Of a stretch of 64,000 nt of DNA, positions 43,053 to 50,000 are shown one piece after another. The notes beneath the pieces are model-generated. The model did no database searches and was not told the DNA's origin. It worked only from the letters and a program-made list of their open reading frames with translations. The stretch's first letter is position 1. Each line of letters begins with the position of its first letter. The position numbers and the translations under genes are program-made. The DNA comes from Mesorhizobium sp. WSM3860. Lineage in GTDB: Bacteria > Pseudomonadota > Alphaproteobacteria > Rhizobiales > Rhizobiaceae. The stretch covers positions 106,015 to 170,014 of the forward strand of contig NZ_NSGF01000014.1 in the NCBI RefSeq assembly GCF_002294995.1. Reading direction: 5' to 3'.

Positions 43053-43940
43053 TCAGGCCTCCAGGATCACGACGATCCTATAGGTGTCCGGATCCACGAT
43101 CACGATGCGCCCGTCGGCCAGCACGAAATACTCATAGGTTTCGTAAGCCGGGACGATCTTGACGATGCGGGCCGGCAGGCGATGCAGCCGGATCTTTTGC
43201 CGCGGAACCTCGACGCCGACCGAGATGTCGAAGCTGACATCGCGAACCGGCTGCACGTTGGTCTCGTGGATGATCTGCGTGATCTGCGTCCTCTGCTCGA
43301 CCGTCACATTGGTGATCGAGGCCGTCTTGTCCTGGTCGGTCTGGACGGTGCCCTGAGCGTTCTGCTCAGTGGTGGTACCGGTCTTGCCCTGAGCGTTCTG
43401 CTCGGTCTGCAGCTTGGTGGTGCCCTGGGCGTTCTGCTCGGTGGTGGTGCCGGTCTTGCCCTGAGCGTTCTGCTCGGTCTGCAGCTTGGTGTTGCTCTCA
43501 GCATTCTGCTCCGTGCTGGTGCCGGTCTTCTCCTGGGCCTGCTGTTTCTTCTTCAGCGTGGTGTTGTCCTGAGCGTTCTGCTCAGTCTGCATCTTGGTGC
43601 TGCCCTGGGCATTCTGCTCAGTCTTGGTGCCGGTCTTGCCCTGCGCCTGCTGCTTCTTCTTCAACTGCGTATTGTCCTCGGCGTTCTGCTCGGTGCTGGC
43701 GCCTGCCTCACCCTGGGCATTCTGCTCGGTCTTCATCTTGGTGCTGCCCTGGGCATTCTGCTCGGTCTGAGACTTCATCTTGCCCTGGGCTTGCTCGCCA
43801 GCGTTGCCGCCCTTCGGGCAGTCGGCCTGGCCGGCGGCACAATTATCGCCGCCGCTCGGCTGCACGGATTCGGTCTGCGCCATCGCGGCGCCGCAACCGA
43901 CGCCGAGCGCGATCATGCTCGTGATCAGAAGATGTTTCAT
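43053..43940 (-). CDS. Secreted DUF1236 protein with TEQNAQG tandem repeats
   Basis: ATG 43940 has GAGGAG upstream and gives 295 residues. A Sec signal (HLLITSMIALGVGCGAAMA) is followed by about 150 residues of Gln/Asn/Thr/Lys-rich tandem repeats on the theme TEQNAQGxTK (around ten copies) mixed with LKKKQQAQGKTG. The C-terminal 85 residues are a DUF1236 domain (VPAYETYEYFVLADGRIVIV), as in the two short proteins encoded at 44164 and 45622. The repeats make a long, hydrophilic, probably disordered periplasmic spacer. An EcfG-like promoter precedes it. Confidence 0.88.
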   Translation of the reverse strand: MKHLLITSMIALGVGCGAAMAQTESVQPSGGDNCAAGQADCPKGGNAGEQAQGKMKSQTEQNAQGSTKMKTEQNAQGEAGASTEQNAEDNTQLKKKQQAQGKTGTKTEQNAQGSTKMQTEQNAQDNTTLKKKQQAQEKTGTSTEQNAESNTKLQTEQNAQGKTGTTTEQNAQGTTKLQTEQNAQGKTGTTTEQNAQGTVQTDQDKTASITNVTVEQRTQITQIIHETNVQPVRDVSFDISVGVEVPRQKIRLHRLPARIVKIVPAYETYEYFVLADGRIVIVDPDTYRIVVILEA

Positions 43941-43978
43941 CTGATTTCTCCTCGGAAAGTCGGTCCCTTCGCTGGTTA

Positions 43979-44003
43979 AACACGACTTGGAAGGCATTGT
44001 TCC
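43979..44003 (-). promoter_or_regulatory. EcfG-like promoter for the repeat DUF1236 gene
   Basis: GGAAC (44003-43999), 16 bases, TGTT (43982-43979) on the minus strand; one mismatch to CGTT. It is 39 bases before the start. Confidence 0.5.
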
Positions 44004-44063
44004 GAGATTGTTTTGCCAAGCGGCGGCGGCGTTCTTGCGCCGGCGGATGCGCAGATTTTTGCA

Positions 44064-44088
44064 GGAACAAGCCTTGGTCCCCGGCGTT
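44064..44088 (+). promoter_or_regulatory. EcfG-type promoter for DUF1236 gene
   Basis: GGAAC (44064-44068), 16 bases, CGTT (44085-44088): exact consensus, 76 bases before the start at 44164. It is divergent from the promoter at 44003. Confidence 0.75.
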
Positions 44089-44163
44089 AGGACGTTGCCG
44101 ATCGGCTGTGGAAAATCGCAGGCGCAGCAGAGGAGGCGATTGACCATACACAAGGAGACGACC

Positions 44164-44466
44164 ATGAAAATGCACCTCACCACCGCCGCCGCGGCCCTTC
44201 TGCTTCTCGCCGGCGCTGGCGCCGTCGCTGCGCAGGACACCGTCGTGATCGCGCCCGAGCAGGAAACCGTCATCAAGGAATATGTTCAGAAGCAGCCGCT
44301 GGCTTCGGTGAAGGTTCCCGGCGTTGAGCTGAACATCGGCAGCACGCTTCCCGACACGGTCGAACTGCACGAAGTGCCGAACGTCAAATATCGCTATGTC
44401 GTGGTCGATAACCGAACCGTGATCGTCGACCCCGGCACGCGCAAGATCATCAAGGTGATGGATTAA
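44164..44466 (+). CDS. DUF1236 periplasmic protein
   Basis: This 100-residue protein has a Sec signal (LTTAAAALLLLAGAGAVAAQ) and a single DUF1236 domain: VIKEYVQKQPLASVKVPGVE, LPDTVELHEVPNVKYRYVVV and NRTVIVDPGTRKIIKVMD. It is about 60 percent identical by eye to the gene at 45622 in the mature part. DUF1236 proteins are small exported proteins of Rhizobiales with no known activity. The exact EcfG promoter makes it a probable stress protein. Confidence 0.88.
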   Translation: MKMHLTTAAAALLLLAGAGAVAAQDTVVIAPEQETVIKEYVQKQPLASVKVPGVELNIGSTLPDTVELHEVPNVKYRYVVVDNRTVIVDPGTRKIIKVMD

Positions 44467-44490
44467 CCGATAGCGTAATCGGCCGAGCGG

Positions 44491-44522
44491 ACGGCCCGTC
44501 GCCGGTCACGGCGGCGGGCCGT
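44491..44522 (+). terminator. Strong hairpin, possible terminator after DUF1236 gene
   Basis: A 13-base stem (44491-44503 with 44510-44522, one G-T pair) with loop GGTCAC follows the stop by 25 bases. The run after it is TAACGGAAAATTATTAATTT, AT-rich but not a T tract. Confidence 0.5.
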
Positions 44523-44555
44523 TAACGGAAAATTATTAATTTACGATATCCTAAC

Positions 44556-44580
44556 GGAACCTTTGACCCACGCTCAAGTT
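44556..44580 (+). promoter_or_regulatory. EcfG-like promoter for the small protein at 44686
   Basis: GGAAC (44556-44560), 16 bases, AGTT (44577-44580); first base differs from CGTT. Confidence 0.4.
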
Positions 44581-44685
44581 GGGCGCTTTGGGTCAAACCT
44601 GTCTCATGGACAACACAAACCAGTGGCAAAGCAGATTCGGGCGGCGGCAAACAGGCATGGGCAGGGGCGAGGAGGACTAGTTAAC

Positions 44686-44904
44686 ATGTCGAAACGAGAA
44701 ATCGGAACATCCCGCTCGCTCGGGATGCGCGTCGCCGAGTTGCGGGCCAGGATGGAAGACGCCCACATCACCGCACATGAAATAAAGACCTTCCAGAAGG
44801 TCGCAGCTATAATGGGGGGCGGCGATGGCTCCCTACGCATCGATGCGGACGATCTGATCGCCGCATCTTTCCTCACCGAGTCGTGCGAAGCTTCGCTGAA
44901 CTGA
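44686..44904 (+). CDS. Small hypothetical protein
   Basis: ATG 44686 follows GAGGAGG and gives 72 residues. The product is mixed and mostly helical (SLGMRVAELRARMEDAHITA, HEIKTFQKVAAIMGGGDGSL, RIDADDLIAASFL). It has no signal or membrane segment. Family not recognised. Its place among DUF1236 genes and an EcfG-like promoter suggest stress-dependent expression. Confidence 0.65.
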   Translation: MSKREIGTSRSLGMRVAELRARMEDAHITAHEIKTFQKVAAIMGGGDGSLRIDADDLIAASFLTESCEASLN

Positions 44905-45067
44905 CAGCGCGTCCCGTCATCGATGTCGACTGGCTGCCGTCCAGCACTGGGCGGCAGTGAGCGGCGCTACGCCGCTTAGCGCCACAAAAGCCTTCGGCCG
45001 CGGGGCTTTTCGATAATGCTTGGTCCGATCAGACCGATGCCATAGGGCGTCGGACTTCAGCAGCCTG

Positions 45068-45421
45068 TCACGCCAGCGGCCATGGCCGGCGCTGCTGGCT
45101 TATGCTCCTGGCCTTGACGCGCCTGATCTTGGCTTCGCGTAGCGCGGTGATTGGGTCGACGCCGGTCCATAGAATGCCGGCCTTCTGAGCGAATGCCACG
45201 AAGGCCTGCCGCGCTTCCCCGAGTTTCCTCTCTCCTGTCCGCGCCGCCTCACAGGCCTGCACGGCCGCGGCATAACAGTCGCCGCGCATCGCCGGCGGCC
45301 ATTCTTTGAGGAAATTCTGCATCGCCGCCAGGGAAGGGATCTCGCGCTTGAAACCGGCCCCGACCGCGATCGCCACCGGCGCCCGGAGCGGCATGTCGCT
45401 TGTGATGTGAACTGCCGTCAT
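45068..45421 (-). CDS. DUF982 protein
   Basis: This 117-residue protein has the DUF982 pattern: PVAIAVGAGFKREIPSLAAM, LKEWPPAMRGDCYAAAVQAC and the end ARQAFVAFAQKAGIL. DUF982 proteins are short and very abundant in Rhizobiales; function is unknown. A basic 25-residue tail (LREAKIRRVKARSISQQRRP) is added here. It is divergent from the DUF1236 gene at 45622. Confidence 0.88.
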   Translation of the reverse strand: MTAVHITSDMPLRAPVAIAVGAGFKREIPSLAAMQNFLKEWPPAMRGDCYAAAVQACEAARTGERKLGEARQAFVAFAQKAGILWTGVDPITALREAKIRRVKARSISQQRRPWPLA

Positions 45422-45512
45422 GGCGGGCCTTTGCTTGTCGAATTATTCAATTCAAACAATGCGAAGCCGCCCCGGCGGTTCCGCCGGCAAAAATCAATTA
45501 GGCGCCGCTGAC

Positions 45513-45537
45513 GGAACAAGACCCTGATGCAGGCGTT
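45513..45537 (+). promoter_or_regulatory. EcfG-type promoter for DUF1236 gene
   Basis: GGAAC (45513-45517), 16 bases, CGTT (45534-45537): exact consensus, 85 bases before the start at 45622. Confidence 0.75.
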
Positions 45538-45621
45538 TGCCCCGGGAGCTCCTATGTTCGACCTGCCAGGGTTTCCGCGACGGCGGAGGCGGGCGGAGCT
45601 CGCCAACACAACAGGAGACTT

Positions 45622-45924
45622 ATGATGAAACACACCCTTATTCCTGCTGTTGCCGGCCTTGCTCTGATCGCCGGCATAGGCTTTGCCGCTGCGGACCAGA
45701 TCATCGTCACGCCGGAGCAGCAGACTGTTGTCAAGGAATATGTCCACAAGCACCCGATCGCCTCGGTCAATATACTGGGGCTGGAACTGGGCGTCGGCTC
45801 GACGGTGCCTGACACGGTCGAGCTGCGCGAGGTGCCGGACGTTCAGTACAGATATGCCGTGGTCAATGATCGCACCGTTCTGATCGATCCTGGTACACGC
45901 AGGGTCATCCACGTCATCGAGTGA
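45622..45924 (+). CDS. DUF1236 periplasmic protein
   Basis: This 100-residue protein has a Sec signal (LIPAVAGLALIAGIGFAAAD) and a DUF1236 domain (VVKEYVHKHPIASVNILGLE, VPDTVELREVPDVQYRYAVV, RTVLIDPGTRRVIHVIE). It is the same length as the protein at 44164, so the two are recent duplicates. GGAG precedes ATG. The exact EcfG promoter upstream points to the general stress regulon. A small protein gene follows 78 bases later. Confidence 0.88.
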   Translation: MMKHTLIPAVAGLALIAGIGFAAADQIIVTPEQQTVVKEYVHKHPIASVNILGLELGVGSTVPDTVELREVPDVQYRYAVVNDRTVLIDPGTRRVIHVIE

Positions 45925-46002
45925 TCTTACACGTGCTTACGAGCCCCGATCCTCCCGCCATGCCGGCGGGGGGATACCGGCTCCTAGAGAGGAGTCGCAG
46001 CC

Positions 46003-46212
46003 ATGCATCACCCCCATGTCGAATCAGTCGACTGTGCAAAGGCGGTCGACCAGCTTCTGGCCGAACGTCGCACTGGCCTTTTATCGATGAAGGAAGCGAT
46101 TGGCCTGTTGCGCAGGCGCACCGGAACCGAACGCTCTGACGCCGATTTAGCCGCGTTGATTACAAAGAAGGCGGCGTATCTGGGCGTCGCTATGGTCTCC
46201 GACGTGCACTGA
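46003..46212 (+). CDS. Small hypothetical protein
   Basis: This 69-residue protein starts at ATG 46003 after GAGGAG. The product is helical (CAKAVDQLLAERRTGLLSMK, EAIGLLRRRTGTERSDADLA, ALITKKAAYLGVAMV), with no membrane segment. I do not recognise the family. It may share the transcript of the DUF1236 gene. Confidence 0.65.
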   Translation: MHHPHVESVDCAKAVDQLLAERRTGLLSMKEAIGLLRRRTGTERSDADLAALITKKAAYLGVAMVSDVH

Positions 46213-46320
46213 AGAAAACGCTGCCGAAGTTCAGGCACCTACGCGTCGCTGCGCAAGACGCCACCGGAAAATTCAGCTAATGTTTCCGTAGGGGAGCGGC
46301 CCCACTCAAAGGAGGCGACA

Positions 46321-46584
46321 GTGACGGACGACAGGCAGGAACGCATTCGCCGGCGGGCGCACGAGATCTGGGAACAGGCCGGCCGGCCGGAAGGGGCGCA
46401 TATGGAGCACTGGGATCAGGCGGCCGCCGAGATCGACGCCGAAGTAAAGCCGAAGTCCAAGGCCGCGCCGAAAAACACGGCCGCCGCCAAGCCGAAGGCG
46501 GCGAAGGCTGAAACACCCGCTAAAGCCCCCGCCAAGGCCCCCGCCAAGGCCAAGACTCCTGCCAAGCCCAAAGCCAAGGCCTGA
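46321..46584 (+). CDS. DUF2934 protein with Lys/Ala/Pro-rich tail
   Basis: The start is GTG 46321 with AAAGGAGG upstream. The first 40 residues are a DUF2934 domain (RIRRRAHEIWEQAGRPEGAH, MEHWDQAAAEID). The last 45 residues are a histone H1-like tail of Lys, Ala and Pro (PAKAPAKAPAKAKTPAKPKA), which would bind nucleic acid. DUF2934 proteins are common in Rhizobiales and often stress-linked. No exact EcfG site precedes it. Confidence 0.85.
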   Translation: MTDDRQERIRRRAHEIWEQAGRPEGAHMEHWDQAAAEIDAEVKPKSKAAPKNTAAAKPKAAKAETPAKAPAKAPAKAKTPAKPKAKA

Positions 46585-46682
46585 TTCCAGCGGCCGTTCC
46601 GCCGCTGCGATCCCGACAATCGACGAGGATGTGGCAAGCCCGCGCCCGAACGTTTTAGGGCGCGGAGGTTGAGGCTGAACGG

Positions 46683-46895
46683 CTATCGCCTTCCTTGCTT
46701 CCTGGCGTATTGCGCAACGGCGCAGAGGAAAGCGAGCGCGGCGGTATCGCAAGCTGCCCGCGACGGCGACGGACCCTTGGCAAAAAGCACTGCGTCGGCG
46801 ATCGGAATCGTCAGCCCATGCTTCCGGGCGAATGAGGTGACTTCGTAAGGCTGATCGTCGGCTGGTGCGCCGATGTCGATTTGCTGGTCGATCAA
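46683..46895 (-). CDS. DUF3606-like small protein
   Basis: The start is TTG 46895, chosen because GGGAGG lies seven bases upstream and no ATG fits; the product is 70 residues. QQIDIGAPADDQPYEVTSFA then RKHGLTIPIADAVLFAKGPS follows the DUF3606 pattern (short acidic turn, helix, FGVS-like turn, helix). DUF3606 proteins are small and of unknown role. Similarity is moderate. Confidence 0.65.
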   Translation of the reverse strand: MIDQQIDIGAPADDQPYEVTSFARKHGLTIPIADAVLFAKGPSPSRAACDTAALAFLCAVAQYARKQGRR

Positions 46896-47138
46896 ACGAG
46901 TTCCTCCCTGGTACGCAACTATCCCTGCCTTCGCCCGAAAGGAATTAACTACCGGCCGCTCGCCCGCGTCCACCAATTGGCAATTGTGTGAAACGATACA
47001 TTTGTCGAGGTGCATCCGAAAGTAGCAAAAGGGAGTTCTCTGCACCCGGCGCGGGCGGATACCGCTCCGTCGCCGCGCTCGTTCGCGGCTCCGCTGCTCG
47101 TCGCATTCGGTTGTCTTCCTCCGCGAGGAGGAAGTCAC

Positions 47139-47513
47139 TCACTCCCAAGCATCGCTCGATTTTGCAAAGCGCACGCCCGCCGCAGTCATCGCGCACTCGC
47201 ATTCGCTGATCAGCCTGAGGTTCCTCACATATCGCGCGATCGTTTCGGGCAGCCAGGCCGCGCAGGCCTCGACATAGGCGCGGCCGTGCACCAGCGTGCC
47301 GGTCGAAAGCCGGTCGTCCTTCTCGGCGATCACCTTCAGATATTGCCGGATGAAGCGGATGTCGTCGGCGATGTCCTGGCTGGCCATGCGCCAAGCGCCG
47401 GCCAGGCGTTCGCGCTCCGCGAGCGGCAATGGCCAGAGCAATGGGCGGGAGAGGTCGGCGAAAGCGGCATGGTTCGCGGTGTTCAAAGAATATCCCTCAA
47501 CGAAGGGCAACAT
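47139..47513 (-). CDS. Hypothetical protein under a CGTAC-N5-GTACG operator
   Basis: This 124-residue protein is helical and soluble (ADLSRPLLWPLPLAERERLA, ASQDIADDIRFIRQYLKVIA). A Cys pair (ISECECAMTAAG) lies near the end. Family not recognised. The palindrome TCGTAC-TTTAT-GTACGA begins right at its start codon; the same palindrome lies near the phage-type repressor at 56.8 kb. It is downstream of the nucleotidyltransferase gene, but the operator suggests separate control. Confidence 0.65.
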   Translation of the reverse strand: MLPFVEGYSLNTANHAAFADLSRPLLWPLPLAERERLAGAWRMASQDIADDIRFIRQYLKVIAEKDDRLSTGTLVHGRAYVEACAAWLPETIARYVRNLRLISECECAMTAAGVRFAKSSDAWE

Positions 47514-47529
47514 CGTACTTTATGTACGA
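47513..47529. promoter_or_regulatory. Palindromic operator TCGTAC-TTTAT-GTACGA
   Basis: Exact 6-base arms around five bases, placed just before the gene at 47139-47513. A further half-site TTCGTAC is at 47547. The core CGTAC-N5-GTACG is shared with 56834-56848. Confidence 0.6.
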
Positions 47530-47568
47530 AAAGTGGTCAAGCACGGTTCGTACAATTTGAACGATAAC

Positions 47569-48657
47569 TTACTTGGACCGTCGCATGAAACCGTCGATCT
47601 CGATGCGCGCTTCGTCGAGCGCCTTGCCGAGGACCAGGTCCACCATCTCGCTTCTGTCCGGCTGAAGCAGTTGCAACCCTTTGCGCAGCGCCTCACGCCA
47701 TGCTTCGCCCCGGTTCCACGCTTCCGCGAAGGCATGGGCGAGGTCGTCTTGCCGGCGCGTGGTCTCGAGCGCCTCGACCAGCAGGCTCGCCTGATGCAGG
47801 TCCTTCTCCCGCTTCGCAGCAGCGCTTCGCTCGCGTCGCGCCGCGACGATCAGCTTGTGGACCGCAAAGCGTTCGGGCGAGGGGACTAGGACCGGCACCC
47901 CGGAGCGGTGGAGCAGCACTGCCCGCACCGGGTCGCGGATCAGGAAATCGAGGAAGCGCAAGGGCTGCGCCGAGGCGCCGCCCAGCGACGGCATCGGGCT
48001 GGCATGGTCGGCATGCTCGTCGCTGCCTCGGTTCGGGGTAAGGAATTCTATCCGGTAGCGGGAAGCATTCTCGAACTGCGTCGTGCGCCCGGCATCCGTC
48101 CGGTGCGGGATTTCCCGGAACGTCGGGTCGACCGCCTTCAGCACCTCGATGAGCGGCGGCATGCTGTCGTCGACTTCGGCCGAGACGGAATGGAACTGGG
48201 CAAAGTCGGCATCGCCGGTCTGCAGCGCGGCTCCCGGCAGTTTGACGCCGAGATGTCCTGCATAGGTCTGGAAGGCGACGGTGCCGACGAGCACCGCGCG
48301 CAGGCGGAAGAGCCCGGCCTTTTCCAGCGCCTCCACGACGTCGCCACTGAAACGATCGGGCGCCGCCAGGCCGGCGTCGCGCACCAGCGTGGAGACCAGC
48401 CTGCGGCGAGCCCTGAGATCGTCCTTGATCTCCTTGAAGGCCGCGACCCTCTTGGCGATCTCGGGATCCTCGGCCGGGCCGACATAGCGCCTGGACTTTT
48501 GCGGCCGCGTCTCCTCGAAATACCAGTAGTCGCGCCCTTTTACCGGCACGCGCACGAAATTGCCCGCGGTCGAGAAATCGGTCTCGAAGGAGGCATCCAG
48601 GCTGCGCTGCACGAGCTCGGCATAGAGGGTGCGATAGGCGAGATCGATGGTCTTCAT
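47569..48657 (-). CDS. GSU2403-family nucleotidyltransferase-fold protein
   Basis: This 362-residue protein shows the GSU2403 pattern: a helical N-terminal part (about 1-110, FEETRPQKSRRYVGPAEDPE) and a nucleotidyltransferase core with LRAVLVGTVAFQTYAGHLGV and the metal pair in TGDADFAQFH, then a C-terminal part with VLVPSPERFAVHKLIVAARR. Relatives include antitoxin/toxin-type (AbiEii-like) nucleotidyltransferases, so a role in defence or a toxin-antitoxin pair is possible but not shown. Two TTATAAG palindromes sit upstream. No obvious partner gene is intact beside it. Confidence 0.8.
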   Translation of the reverse strand: MKTIDLAYRTLYAELVQRSLDASFETDFSTAGNFVRVPVKGRDYWYFEETRPQKSRRYVGPAEDPEIAKRVAAFKEIKDDLRARRRLVSTLVRDAGLAAPDRFSGDVVEALEKAGLFRLRAVLVGTVAFQTYAGHLGVKLPGAALQTGDADFAQFHSVSAEVDDSMPPLIEVLKAVDPTFREIPHRTDAGRTTQFENASRYRIEFLTPNRGSDEHADHASPMPSLGGASAQPLRFLDFLIRDPVRAVLLHRSGVPVLVPSPERFAVHKLIVAARRERSAAAKREKDLHQASLLVEALETTRRQDDLAHAFAEAWNRGEAWREALRKGLQLLQPDRSEMVDLVLGKALDEARIEIDGFMRRSK

Positions 48658-48681
48658 GGCCGCTCCCAGCGCGCCCGCAGC

Positions 48682-48711
48682 GTTATAAGAACTCTGCAGT
48701 TTTCTTATAAC
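48682..48711. promoter_or_regulatory. Palindrome GTTATAAGAA-N10-TTCTTATAAC
   Basis: Exact 10-base arms 25 bases upstream of the nucleotidyltransferase start. It is the first of two related palindromes. Confidence 0.65.
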
Positions 48712-48740
48712 TGCGCCTCATTCGGCTGGATTTCAAGAGT

Positions 48741-48770
48741 GTTATAAGAAAATTGTGGAAATCTTATAAC
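48741..48770. promoter_or_regulatory. Palindrome GTTATAAGA-N12-TCTTATAAC
   Basis: Exact 9-base arms, 59 bases from the first palindrome (start to start). Four copies of TTATAAG thus lie in 89 bases. Confidence 0.6.
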
Positions 48771-48948
48771 GGCGGCATCTCCTCGTCGACCGGCCAGCCG
48801 GCCGCGGCGCAGTTCTCGCTCTATGTGATGGGCACGGGCGACCACATGGACGAGATCTATGGCTGCATAGACTTTCTGAGGCAGTCCGGCGTCTTCGAGG
48901 GCTCCAAACATTTCTGCACCAAACTGCGCGGCCGGCGCCACCGGCACC

Positions 48949-49083
48949 ATGGACAAGGCCAAGATGGAAGCCATGGGCGGGTATTTGCTTGCGTCGGGAA
49001 TACTGCTCGACAGCAACGGCAAGGCGCTGAAGGAGAAGCCGGATTTCGCGGCCTATTTCAGCAACGACTATCTGGTGGGGTAG
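48949..49083 (+). pseudogene. Remnant C-terminus of an ABC transporter binding protein (NMT1/SsuA type)
   Basis: The frame MDKAKMEAMGGYLLASGILL then KEKPDFAAYFSNDYLVG and stop reads like the last 44 residues of a nitrate/sulfonate/taurine-type binding protein (usual end: KPDFxxYFTNxYLxG). No signal, start or upstream domain exists in this frame; bases 48771-48948 carry no related sequence. It is a fragment, probably left by a deletion or rearrangement. Confidence 0.5.
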
Positions 49084-49190
49084 ACGAGTCTACCAAGCCA
49101 CAGGCCGCCAGGCCAGAGGAGCGCGAAGCGATGCAGCTTCGGTCCAACCACATGCGCGCCTCATATGTCGGTCACCAGGCGTTTCAGCGC

Positions 49191-49976
49191 CTAGTTCTTC
49201 GCAATCTCGTAAAGCAGGGCGGTTTTGATATGCCGCCCGGGCTCGCCATTGAGCGACAGGGCGGCGGTGTAGAGTTTCGCGACGGCCGGGCAGAGACCCT
49301 CGAAGTCCTGGTTGGCGCTTGCGATCGCATCTATCTCGGCCGTCGTGCCGCCGTTCCTGGTAAAGGCATCTGCCACCAGTGACCAGTCCTGATCCACGGG
49401 CGCGGCCGCCCGCAGGCCGCTGCCCTTGGCTGCGCCAAAGGCGTGGAACAGCGTCGCGCCGATCTTGTCCATGTGCATCAGGAAATCCTGTTCCGGCATG
49501 CTCAGCGCGACCGGCCCGTCGCGAAGGTAGCGGTTGCACGTGGCGGGCGTTTCCCGCTCCATGACGTGTTTAAGCATGTCGAGCTGCGCGGCGAGCGCCT
49601 CCGAGGCGTTGCCGTCTGGCGCGGATGCTAGCAGAGGGGCGTATTTGTGCCTGAGATCGGCAACCAAGACACGGCTTGTGTTGCGTACTTCGGACTCACC
49701 GCCCCCCGCGGATGCCACTGCTGTGATCTTCTGGACAACTCCGTCATAGTCGTCCGGAAACTCCTGCTTGATTGCCTTAAAGATCTGGAATCCCTGGCTC
49801 AGAAGCTGATCGCTGACCTGGAAGGTGGTCAGCTTTGCCGAGCCGTCATGCGAACCCATCACCGTCTCATAGAGATATTTGCCGCCGGCAAAGCCGAGTG
49901 CCCAAGGCACTGCCTTCACTGCAACGAATGACAAAACGGCGACCGCCGCCAGGCCCAAACCCCTCCAACGCGACAT
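49191..49976 (-). CDS. Hypothetical protein with N-terminal membrane anchor
   Basis: This 261-residue protein has one N-terminal membrane helix (GLGLAAVAVLSFVAVKAVPW) and a largely helical exported domain. Two Cys (TPATCNRYL and FEGLCPAVAKL) are far apart. It begins 24 bases after the end of the giant TPR gene on the same strand, so the two are probably one operon. Family not recognised. Confidence 0.7.
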   Translation of the reverse strand: MSRWRGLGLAAVAVLSFVAVKAVPWALGFAGGKYLYETVMGSHDGSAKLTTFQVSDQLLSQGFQIFKAIKQEFPDDYDGVVQKITAVASAGGGESEVRNTSRVLVADLRHKYAPLLASAPDGNASEALAAQLDMLKHVMERETPATCNRYLRDGPVALSMPEQDFLMHMDKIGATLFHAFGAAKGSGLRAAAPVDQDWSLVADAFTRNGGTTAEIDAIASANQDFEGLCPAVAKLYTAALSLNGEPGRHIKTALLYEIAKN

Positions 49977-50000
49977 GTGCCGGCCCTCCCGATTACTCGG

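Noticed and set aside
43304..43800. Tandem repeats considered as a CRISPR array
   Set aside because: Units are read in frame as TEQNAQG peptide repeats, spacing is coding-like and no cas genes exist.
48705..49022. Minus-strand 105-codon ORF upstream of the nucleotidyltransferase, considered as a partner gene
   Set aside because: The palindromes lie inside it and the opposite strand shows a binding-protein tail; no HTH or antitoxin pattern.
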